From positions 1 to 5,697 of the forward strand of contig CAYNCU010000248.1 of assembly GCA_964395765.1 (NCBI GenBank): DNA of 5,697 nt, in the 5' to 3' direction. The notes below the pieces were generated by a model. The model did not search any database. It saw only the letters and a program-made list of their open reading frames with translations, and was not told the origin of the DNA. This document shows positions 1 through 4,718 of this stretch, one piece after another; the first letter of the stretch is position 1, and the number at the start of each line of letters is the position of its first letter. The position numbers were made by a program, and so were the translations under genes. The DNA comes from DATDPY01 sp964395765 (GTDB lineage Bacteria; Bacteroidota; Bacteroidia; Cytophagales; Cyclobacteriaceae).

Positions 1-17
1 TAAGTTTAAGAAACTTA
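1..17. repeat. Short AT-rich inverted repeat at the window edge
   Basis: TAAGTTT (1-7) and AAACTTA (11-17) are perfect 7-bp arms around a 3-nt centre. It is followed at once by A6-TGC-T5 (17-30), a second tiny A/T hairpin. Either could be part of a structure cut by the window edge; in such AT-rich DNA chance is also plausible. No T tract in the right place supports calling it a terminator. Confidence 0.25.
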
Positions 18-211
18 AAAAATGCTTTTTGGACATTTCAAATGAAGAAAAAGCAATGGTTATTAATGACCTTGCCTCAAGGTATTTTCATTTCAGTCCT
101 TACGGGAGCCCTGATATTTTTCTTTACCAATTGAGCACGGTCTTTTTCTCAACAACATATGAAGCCAAGATCTATTCCATCTCTGTAAAACCTGCAATTA
201 ATTCTTTATAA
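2..211 (+). CDS. Possible 3' end of an unidentified gene (partial, weak)
   Basis: This reading frame is open from the left edge of the window to a TAA stop at 209-211, giving about 69 residues with no certain start; an internal TTG at 29 and an ATG at 56 are the only start candidates inside the window. The visible protein begins with a lysine-rich stretch, has a charged helix-like part (SNEEKAMVINDLASRY) and ends in an aromatic, beta-like segment. I do not recognise a family. The region is AT-rich and short, so a chance open frame is a real alternative. It is on the same strand as the genes that follow and stops 111 bp before the phospholipase-like gene. Sequence upstream of the window would decide whether it is the tail of a real gene. 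Confidence 0.25.
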   Translation, partial: KFKKLKKCFLDISNEEKAMVINDLASRYFHFSPYGSPDIFLYQLSTVFFSTTYEAKIYSISVKPAINSL

Positions 212-218
212 TTAATTA

Positions 219-261
219 TTGATTAAAAATTGTTTCCCCTTCTATAATGTTTTTAAATTTA
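219..261 (+). promoter_or_regulatory. Candidate promoter for the phospholipase-like gene
   Basis: Two alternative promoter readings overlap here. The Bacteroidota-style reading is TTG at 230-232, a 21-bp spacer, and TAAATTTA at 254-261, which fits the TAnnTTTG -7 consensus except for the last base. The classical reading is TTGATT at 219-224, an 18-bp spacer and TATAAT at 243-248. Both would start transcription 50-70 bp before the ATG at 323. In AT-rich DNA such matches are common, so this is a suggestion only. Confidence 0.3.
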
Positions 262-322
262 TTGGCAGCATCTTTCGTTTCGAAAAAATGGTAAAGCAAT
301 TTATCCAATATACCTTCAGGAT

Positions 323-1810
323 ATGAAAAACCTTCAAAATATCAATGACCCCGGTTTGAACGATAAAGATGGGAAGATAAGCAGACGAAAATTATTGAAA
401 TCCCTGGGAGGGATTACCGCTGCCGCATTTGCTTCCACTTTAATTCCGTATCATGTACGACGGGCATTGGCGAATCCTCTGAAAAAGAACGGATCTTTTC
501 AGGACATTAAACATGTGGTGCTGTTGATGCAGGAAAACCGCTCCTTTGATCATTACTTCGGAACTCTTTCAGGTGTTCGAGGATTTGACGACCCGGCCGC
601 TATGAAGTTAAATAACGGAAAATCGGTATTCTACCAGCCGGACGCTAAAAACCCTGATGGATATTTGCTTCCTTTTCATCTGGATACGCATAAAACCAAT
701 GCTCAGAAAATTCCATCTACCAGTCATGCCTGGTCAGTACAACATGCTTCATGGAACCACGGGAAAATGGATGCATGGATACCGGCGCACAGGATATCCG
801 ATGGCGACAATGGCCCGTATGTGATGGGGTACTATACCCGCGAGGATATTCCTTTTCAATTTGCCCTGGCGGAAGCATTTACGATCTGCGATTCATATCA
901 TAGTTCGGTATTGGGACCTACCTGGCCGAACCGGATGTTTTGGATGACGGGCACCAATGACCCTGCCGGAAAATATGGCGGCCCTATTATCACTAATGTT
1001 GTTCCGCCCGAAGGATATCGATGGACCACTTATGCGGAACGTTTGGAAAAAGCGGGTATAAGCTGGAAGGTCTATCAGCAGGATGATAACTACGGCTGCA
1101 ACATGCTGGAAAATTTTAAGATATTCCGGGACGCTGATAAAATTTCGTCATTGTATTATAAGGGACTTGAGCGCGGTGGAGAAGGTCAATTTGAATTCGA
1201 TGCCCGCCATGACAAACTTCCGGCCGTATCCTGGATAATCCCTACAAGCTACCAGTCCGAGCATCCCGATTATATGCCGGCAGATGGCGCTGCCTTTGTA
1301 GCGTCCAAGATTAATGCCATTGCGGCTAATCCGGAGGTCTGGGCAAAAACCGTTTTTTTTCTGGTTTATGATGAAAATGACGGCATCTTCGACCATGTCG
1401 CTCCTCCGGTACCTATGCCGGGAACGAAAAATGAATTTGTGAATGGCTTGCCTGTGGGCGCCGGATTCCGCGTTCCCTGTATAATCGTCTCACCGTGGAC
1501 AGCAGGGGGTTGGGTCTGCAGTGAACAGTTCGATCATACTTCCCATCTTCGATTTCTTGAGAAGTTTACGGGTGTAAAAGAACCGAATATCAGCCAATGG
1601 AGAAGGGATACTTTTGGTGATATGACCTCTGCATTCCGCTTTGATGACAATCTTTCAACAAAGCCGGATCTGCCGGATACAAAGGTTCAGCTTAAGCAGG
1701 CAAAATACGAAGCCAGACATTTACCTCCCCCGAAATTCCCCGATTCAGATCAGCCTTTGCCGGTACAGGAAAAAGGAAACCGTAAGCATGTTCCGGGAAA
1801 CGATAAATAG
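323..1810 (+). CDS. Tat-exported phospholipase C / acid phosphatase-type phosphoesterase (short form)
   Basis: This 495-residue protein belongs to the phosphoesterase superfamily of bacterial phospholipases C and AcpA. The N-terminus carries a twin-arginine export signal: SRRKLLK at residues 20-26 followed by a hydrophobic segment (about 28-42) and ALA at 48-50 as a possible cleavage site, so the folded enzyme should act in the periplasm or outside. Family motifs appear in order: ENRSFDHYFG (71-80, metal-binding Glu/Asn region), GPTWPNR (198-204, whose Thr200 is at the position of the family nucleophile), EHPDY (313-317), YDENDGIFDH (349-358, second metal-site acidic and His residues), HTSHL (405-409) and FGDMTSAF (431-438). 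The protein ends soon after the conserved QPLPVQEKGNR stretch (477-487). It therefore lacks the C-terminal DUF756 repeats of the ~700-residue PlcH/PlcN type and has the size of mycobacterial PLCs. No catalytic motif is missing. The likely reaction is hydrolysis of a phospholipid or other phosphoester; the exact substrate cannot be read. The ATG at 323 gives a normal Tat leader; only a weak AGG precedes it. Confidence 0.92.
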   Translation: MKNLQNINDPGLNDKDGKISRRKLLKSLGGITAAAFASTLIPYHVRRALANPLKKNGSFQDIKHVVLLMQENRSFDHYFGTLSGVRGFDDPAAMKLNNGKSVFYQPDAKNPDGYLLPFHLDTHKTNAQKIPSTSHAWSVQHASWNHGKMDAWIPAHRISDGDNGPYVMGYYTREDIPFQFALAEAFTICDSYHSSVLGPTWPNRMFWMTGTNDPAGKYGGPIITNVVPPEGYRWTTYAERLEKAGISWKVYQQDDNYGCNMLENFKIFRDADKISSLYYKGLERGGEGQFEFDARHDKLPAVSWIIPTSYQSEHPDYMPADGAAFVASKINAIAANPEVWAKTVFFLVYDENDGIFDHVAPPVPMPGTKNEFVNGLPVGAGFRVPCIIVSPWTAGGWVCSEQFDHTSHLRFLEKFTGVKEPNISQWRRDTFGDMTSAFRFDDNLSTKPDLPDTKVQLKQAKYEARHLPPPKFPDSDQPLPVQEKGNRKHVPGNDK

Positions 1811-1838
1811 GGGGAAAGGGTAACCTATTCAGTGAAAA

Positions 1839-1855
1839 GGATTGAATTTCAATCC
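1839..1855 (+). repeat. Inverted repeat between the phospholipase-like gene and the next gene
   Basis: GGATTGAA (1839-1846) and TTCAATCC (1848-1855) form perfect 8-bp arms around a single T. In RNA this would be a 6-bp stem with a five-base loop. It is followed by ATAAAATTTATTT rather than a clean T tract, so it is at best a weak terminator. It ends 25 bp before the ATG at 1881 and could instead be an operator or an RNA structure at the start of the next gene. Confidence 0.4.
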
Positions 1856-1880
1856 ATAAAATTTATTTAAACCTAATCCA

Positions 1881-2246
1881 ATGAAAATCCATCGTGCTAC
1901 TGTCAACAAGAGATCTTTGATCAGGTGGAAGGTATATTTTGACCGCTCCAGAATGTATATCGGCTATATTCAATTTTTCCTGATCGGTGTGGTATTTCTT
2001 CAATCCTTCAAGGACAGACCCTGGGGAGAATTTATTTTCCGGTATGCTGTTATAGCTGTCCCAATCGCTATATTCCTATTTGTACTGCTTTCCCTTATTT
2101 TGGGCTTTCTCGATTCTAAACTGGGGTTCAGAGAGGAAGAAATGAGAAATATGTCCAAATCAAACCCGGTAATGATGGAAATTGCCGAATCGATTCGGGA
2201 AATAAAAGAAAAGTTGAATTCAATCGATAAGATGAATAAAGCTTGA
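1881..2246 (+). CDS. Small two-helix membrane protein, function unknown
   Basis: The 121-residue product starts with a basic cytoplasmic-looking segment (KIHR, NKRSLIRWK), has a first hydrophobic helix at about residues 25-42 and a second longer one at about 52-77, then a charged tail. The tail from about 97 to 118 (MMEIAESIREIKEKLNSIDKM) has the spacing of an amphipathic or short coiled-coil helix, suggesting self-assembly or contact with a partner. The positive-inside rule puts both ends in the cytoplasm. I do not recognise a named family. It lies 70 bp after the phospholipase-like gene on the same strand and is followed by a strong terminator, so the two may share a transcript, but no functional link is shown by the sequence. 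Length, codon pattern and the absence of a better frame on either strand support it as a real gene. There is no Shine-Dalgarno sequence, as is usual in Bacteroidota. Confidence 0.75.
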   Translation: MKIHRATVNKRSLIRWKVYFDRSRMYIGYIQFFLIGVVFLQSFKDRPWGEFIFRYAVIAVPIAIFLFVLLSLILGFLDSKLGFREEEMRNMSKSNPVMMEIAESIREIKEKLNSIDKMNKA

Positions 2247-2277
2247 CTTTTATAGGGGAATGTTCTAAGATTACTAC

Positions 2278-2293
2278 GTGATCGATCGATCAC
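2278..2293. repeat. 16-bp perfect palindrome with three abutting GATC sites
   Basis: GTGATCGATCGATCAC is its own reverse complement and contains GATC at 2280, 2284 and 2288 with no bases between them. It lies 31 bp after the stop codon of the small membrane gene and 21 bp before the terminator stem. In RNA it can fold as a 6-bp stem with a GAUC loop. It could be a protein-binding or methylation site, or a 3' untranslated hairpin. Confidence 0.6.
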
Positions 2294-2314
2294 CAATCAT
2301 AGCTGGTTGAACAA

Positions 2315-2344
2315 GCCCCGGATCTCGGTCCGGGGTCTCTTTTT
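2315..2344 (+). terminator. Intrinsic terminator after the small membrane gene
   Basis: CCCCGGA (2316-2322) pairs perfectly with TCCGGGG (2329-2335), with a possible extra G-U pair on each side, around a short loop, and is followed by TCTCTTTTT. This is a classic rho-independent terminator for + strand transcription. It closes the transcript containing the membrane gene at 1881-2246, and probably the phospholipase-like gene, and separates it from the ABC operon. Confidence 0.85.
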
Positions 2345-2368
2345 ATGTACACGCCACGGTACCTGCAA

Positions 2369-2462
2369 ACCAGTGAACCAGTGAACCAGTAAACCAGTAA
2401 ACCAGTAAACCAGTAAACCAGTGAATCAGTGACCAGTGAACTAGTGAATCAGTGACCAGTAA
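2369..2462. repeat. Tandem array of twelve 8-bp units (consensus ACCAGTRA)
   Basis: Twelve head-to-tail units are visible. The first seven are perfectly spaced: two ACCAGTGA, four ACCAGTAA, one ACCAGTGA. The last five are ATCAGTG (7 bp), ACCAGTGA, ACTAGTGA, ATCAGTG (7 bp) and ACCAGTAA. The uniform left part next to a more mutated right part suggests recent expansion by slippage. The period is not a multiple of three and the + strand is full of TAA/TGA, so it is not coding in that direction. It sits between a terminator and the next promoter, where length changes would be tolerated. Confidence 0.9.
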
Positions 2463-2511
2463 AAAGCGAACAGTTTGGATTCCGTTCTAATTGAGAGTCT
2501 AAATTTATCTG

Positions 2512-2617
2512 ACCTGCAACCTGTAACTTTTTATGCCGGGTGATCAGAATTAATAATTCAAATCTCTCTTATTCCAGACACTGACAGGCAAACCGGCAAC
2601 CCGAAACCGCAACAACC
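2512..2617. repeat. Decayed 7-bp repeat remnants (ACCTGYA and AACCSGM types)
   Basis: ACCTGCA-ACCTGTA-AC at 2512-2527 and AACCGGC-AACCCGA-AACCGC-AACAACC at 2591-2617 are short runs with a period near 7 that share the (A)ACCnGnA theme of the 8-bp array upstream. Repeats of this general type are common in Bacteroidota intergenic DNA by my recollection. The sequence between them holds a small AT inverted repeat (GAATTA-A-TAATTC, near 2548) and no gene that I can support. The 2463-2656 stretch otherwise shows nothing recognisable. Confidence 0.5.
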
Positions 2618-2656
2618 TTAAAAAGATCCAGCCTCTTAATAAATTATTCAAAAATA

Positions 2657-2688
2657 TTTTGGAAATAAAAAAAAGACCGTTACTTTTA
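2657..2688 (+). promoter_or_regulatory. Bacteroidota-type promoter of the ABC operon
   Basis: TTTTG at 2657-2661 (TTG at 2659-2661) is followed after 19 bp by TACTTTTA at 2681-2688. This fits the Bacteroidota primary sigma pattern of a -33 TTTG and a -7 TAnnTTTG, with only the final base different. The predicted transcription start falls at about 2693-2697, giving a leader of roughly 30 nt before the ATG at 2728. The operator described separately lies immediately downstream, over that start, as expected for a repressor-controlled promoter. Confidence 0.6.
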
Positions 2689-2722
2689 TACTGTATTAGT
2701 AAAGTAGTACACTAAAACAGTA
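2689..2722. promoter_or_regulatory. Probable GntR/YtrA-type operator of the ABC operon
   Basis: A symmetric site TGTATTA (2692-2698) ... TAGTACA (2705-2711) has the form TGTAnTA-N6-TAnTACA. This resembles the YtrA-subfamily operators, whose Bacillus example is described as AGTGTA-13 bp-TACACT; here TGTA and TACA are 12 bp apart and the right half reads TACACT. A second, wider inverted repeat overlaps it: TACTGTATTAGT (2689-2700) and ACTAAAACAGTA (2711-2722), with 11 of 12 positions matching. Both span the predicted transcription start. The likely binder is the GntR protein encoded at 4338-4718, giving autorepression; this is inferred from site type and context, not shown. Confidence 0.65.
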
Positions 2723-2727
2723 ACAAC

Positions 2728-3558
2728 ATGCTTGAAATCAAAGACTTAAGCTTTTCTTATGGTAAGCAACCCCCATTATTTGACAAGTTATCCATTAATG
2801 TAAAGCCGGGAAGCATCACCGGTTTACTGGGTAAGAACGGGGCCGGTAAGACCAGCCTGCTAAAGCTCATCACCGGTTTATTGAGTCCCGGGGCCGGACA
2901 AGTCCATGTAATGGATCATACGCCATTCAGGAGAGAACCATCTTTCCTGGAAAACATCTTTTTCGTGCCGGAGGAATTTTATTTTCCACCGGTAAGTATA
3001 AAGAATTATATCAAAGCCGACCGGGTCTTTTATCCCCGTTTCGACATCGGTATGATGGATCGTTTATTGAGTGAGTTCGAATTGTCGGCAGACAAAAACA
3101 TTCATAAGCTATCATACGGGCAGAAGAAAAAATTCCTGATTTCGTTTTGTCTGTCTACCCGGTGCCGGTTGCTGGCGCTGGATGAGCCGAAGAACGGGCT
3201 TGATATTCCATCTAAATCGATCTTCAGGAAAATGATGGCCAGCTCTTTGGATGAGGACCAATTGGTGATCATTTCAACTCACCAGGTGAAAGATGTGGAA
3301 AACCTGATTGACCGGATTATCATCCTCGATGACGGCAAGGTGATCATGAAAAAGGAAATGGCTGAGATTTCCGAAGAGGTTGAGTTTGCGAACAGTGCGG
3401 TGGCCACCGGCGAAAATATTTTGTACAGCGAAATGGTACCGGGCGGTTATAAGGTCATCACCCCGCGTAAAGAGGACGGATCCTCCATCGATATAGAATT
3501 ATTGTTTAACGCCATCACCAAGGGCAAGAAAATCTTCAGTAATCATGAAAACCAGTAA
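2728..3558 (+). CDS. ABC transporter ATP-binding protein (YtrB/CcmA-like)
   Basis: This 276-residue protein is the nucleotide-binding subunit that would power the permease encoded next to it, on the cytoplasmic face of the inner membrane. Visible motifs are Walker A GKNGAGKT (35-42), an ABC signature LSYGQKKK (128-135), Walker B LLALDEP (148-154), a D-loop NGLD (156-159) and the switch histidine in STHQ (His185). At the Q-loop position the sequence is VPEEFYFPP (80-88), with Glu in place of Gln, a variation I associate with related export-type ATPases. The core domain ends near residue 212 and a further ~60 residues form a C-terminal extension of unknown role. It is the first gene of a four-gene operon behind a promoter and a GntR-type operator, and overlaps the permease gene by 14 bp. 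No Shine-Dalgarno is present; the ATG at 2728 is chosen because the domain begins at once (LEIKDLSFSYG). The substrate is unknown. Confidence 0.93.
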   Translation: MLEIKDLSFSYGKQPPLFDKLSINVKPGSITGLLGKNGAGKTSLLKLITGLLSPGAGQVHVMDHTPFRREPSFLENIFFVPEEFYFPPVSIKNYIKADRVFYPRFDIGMMDRLLSEFELSADKNIHKLSYGQKKKFLISFCLSTRCRLLALDEPKNGLDIPSKSIFRKMMASSLDEDQLVIISTHQVKDVENLIDRIIILDDGKVIMKKEMAEISEEVEFANSAVATGENILYSEMVPGGYKVITPRKEDGSSIDIELLFNAITKGKKIFSNHENQ

Positions 3559-4336
3559 TTTATTTAACCCGGACCGGTTTATCCGGCTATTCCGGCAGAA
3601 CCTGATCCATAATGCCAGGATCAATTTAATTACAATTGTTGCAATTTGCGGAGGTTTATTTGCCCTGATGATGATGAATCAGGTGGCGGCTCATTTTCAA
3701 TCTCCAAATTACAATGACTTTATTGGATTATTCCTGTTCATGTTTATTGTATTGGGTATAATTTATTCCGGAAATGCTTTTCCCGGCTTACGTTCCCGTG
3801 AAAAAAGCTTTACCTATTTGCTTAACCCGGCTTCAACCTTTGAAAAATACCTCTTCGAGATTGTCAACCGAATTTTGTTTTTTATTATCCTGTTTCCGAT
3901 AATTTATTGGGTTGTATTTTTCATTGAAGGGAATCTTATGCATGTTATCAACCCGGGATTCGAATTTCGATCCTACTGGTTTTTCAACCATAATATATCT
4001 CCGCCTGCAGATTTTGATATCTGGGCAAAGTTGCTGGCTGTAAATTTAGGATTAATGATCTTTTTCATTCCATTTACCGGGGCAAGCGCCTTCATGAAAG
4101 CGCCCTTTATCAAGACCATGTTTTCAATTGCGCTGGTTGTATTCTTCCAGGTGATCATTATTTACCTGTTGGTGAAAATTATAGGCCCTCATACATTTAA
4201 TAAGGTCCATCACCCGGTATTCCTGTGGATAGATAGCAAGGAAGGACTGGTTCAGTTTGGGGCAGTCTATACGCTGCTGATTAATTTATCCCTGCTTTCC
4301 GTATCTTATTTTAAACTGAAGGAGAAGGAGGCATAA
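3545..4336 (+). CDS. ABC transporter permease, six predicted membrane helices
   Basis: The 263-residue product is strongly hydrophobic, with six likely membrane helices at about residues 27-48, 59-77, 104-127, 161-183, 190-213 and 236-256, typical of ABC-2-like permeases. Between helices 2 and 3 it carries NAFPGLRSREKSFTYLLNPA (residues 77-96) followed by STFEKYL. This cytoplasmic R-x-R-E-K...LLNPAS...EK segment is a pattern I associate with Bacteroidota permeases paired with YtrB-like ATPases, and probably contains the coupling helix. A sizeable loop (about 128-160, aromatic and His/Pro-containing) between helices 3 and 4 probably faces the periplasm. The ATG at 3545 lies inside the end of the ATPase gene, so translation is probably coupled. 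The gene's last codons also contain the Shine-Dalgarno sequence of the downstream regulator. It should form a dimer with two ATPase subunits; substrate and direction are unknown. Confidence 0.87.
   Translation: MKTSNLFNPDRFIRLFRQNLIHNARINLITIVAICGGLFALMMMNQVAAHFQSPNYNDFIGLFLFMFIVLGIIYSGNAFPGLRSREKSFTYLLNPASTFEKYLFEIVNRILFFIILFPIIYWVVFFIEGNLMHVINPGFEFRSYWFFNHNISPPADFDIWAKLLAVNLGLMIFFIPFTGASAFMKAPFIKTMFSIALVVFFQVIIIYLLVKIIGPHTFNKVHHPVFLWIDSKEGLVQFGAVYTLLINLSLLSVSYFKLKEKEA
4321..4331 (+). promoter_or_regulatory. Strong Shine-Dalgarno sequence for the GntR gene
   Basis: GGAGAAGGAGG ends 6 bp before the ATG at 4338 and is complementary to the 16S rRNA tail over AAGGAGG. It lies within the last codons of the permease gene (K-E-K-E-A). 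No other gene in the window has a comparable site, so it both supports the chosen start and suggests that the regulator is translated independently of coupling. Confidence 0.7.
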
Positions 4337-4337
4337 A

Positions 4338-4718
4338 ATGGAATTCAACACAGATAAAAGTATTTTCCTGCAGATCGCGGACAATATAACCGAAAAGGTC
4401 GCAAGCGGAACTTTCCCTTCCGGCGAAAAGATCCCTTCCGTAAGAGAGATGGCTTCTGAAGTGGGGGTTAACCCCAACACTATTATGCGTACGTACAATG
4501 AACTTCAAAACATGCAGATCATTGAGAACAGGAGAGGGATCGGTTTCTTTGTGAAACCTGAAGCCAGAGACCTTGTCCTTGGGAAAAAGAAGGAAGATTT
4601 TTTCCGTAAAATCCTTCCTGAAGTCATCCAACAGGCACAGGTACTGGGGATAACCTCAGAAGAGTTAAAGAAACATATTGAACAATTGAGTAACCGCAAC
4701 AATCATGAAAACAAGTAA
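4338..4718 (+). CDS. GntR-family transcriptional regulator, YtrA subfamily
   Basis: This 126-residue protein has an N-terminal GntR winged helix-turn-helix (about residues 8-73): IFLQIADNITEKVASGTFPS, then EKIPSVREMASEVGVNPNTI, MRTYNELQ and the wing IENRRGIGFFV. PSVREMA is the hallmark of the family and NPNTIMRTYNEL is the recognition helix region. The C-terminal part (about 78-120) is a short helical segment rather than a large ligand-binding domain, which defines the small YtrA subfamily. These proteins act as dimeric repressors of the ABC transporter operon in which they are encoded, and the TGTAnTA...TAnTACA inverted repeat at the operon promoter is the obvious candidate target. The gene is third in the operon, one base after the permease stop, whereas in Bacillus ytrA lies near the front. 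Its 3' end overlaps the next gene by 14 bp. The inducing signal cannot be read from the sequence. Confidence 0.93.
   Translation: MEFNTDKSIFLQIADNITEKVASGTFPSGEKIPSVREMASEVGVNPNTIMRTYNELQNMQIIENRRGIGFFVKPEARDLVLGKKKEDFFRKILPEVIQQAQVLGITSEELKKHIEQLSNRNNHENK

Noticed and set aside
1148..1396. An 82-residue minus strand open frame inside the phospholipase-like gene.
   Set aside because: It lies fully antisense to conserved catalytic motifs and has no recognisable features of its own.
1641..1823. A 60-residue + strand frame overlapping the end of the phospholipase-like gene.
   Set aside because: The main frame here encodes the conserved C-terminal motifs of the family, so this is an out-of-frame shadow.
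2000..2296. A 98-residue minus strand open frame opposite the small membrane gene.
   Set aside because: It is the antisense shadow of a + strand gene with membrane helices and a coherent charged tail; its N-terminus would come from the palindromic 3' region.
2369..2462. Possible CRISPR array.
   Set aside because: The units are 8 bp and directly adjacent with no spacers, and no cas gene is present. It is a simple tandem repeat.
3961..4170. A 61-residue minus strand frame opposite the permease.
   Set aside because: It is the antisense of hydrophobic helices, with no independent support.
4286..4702. Three overlapping minus strand open frames opposite the GntR gene.
   Set aside because: The + strand encodes an unambiguous GntR winged helix with a strong Shine-Dalgarno; the antisense frames show no motif.
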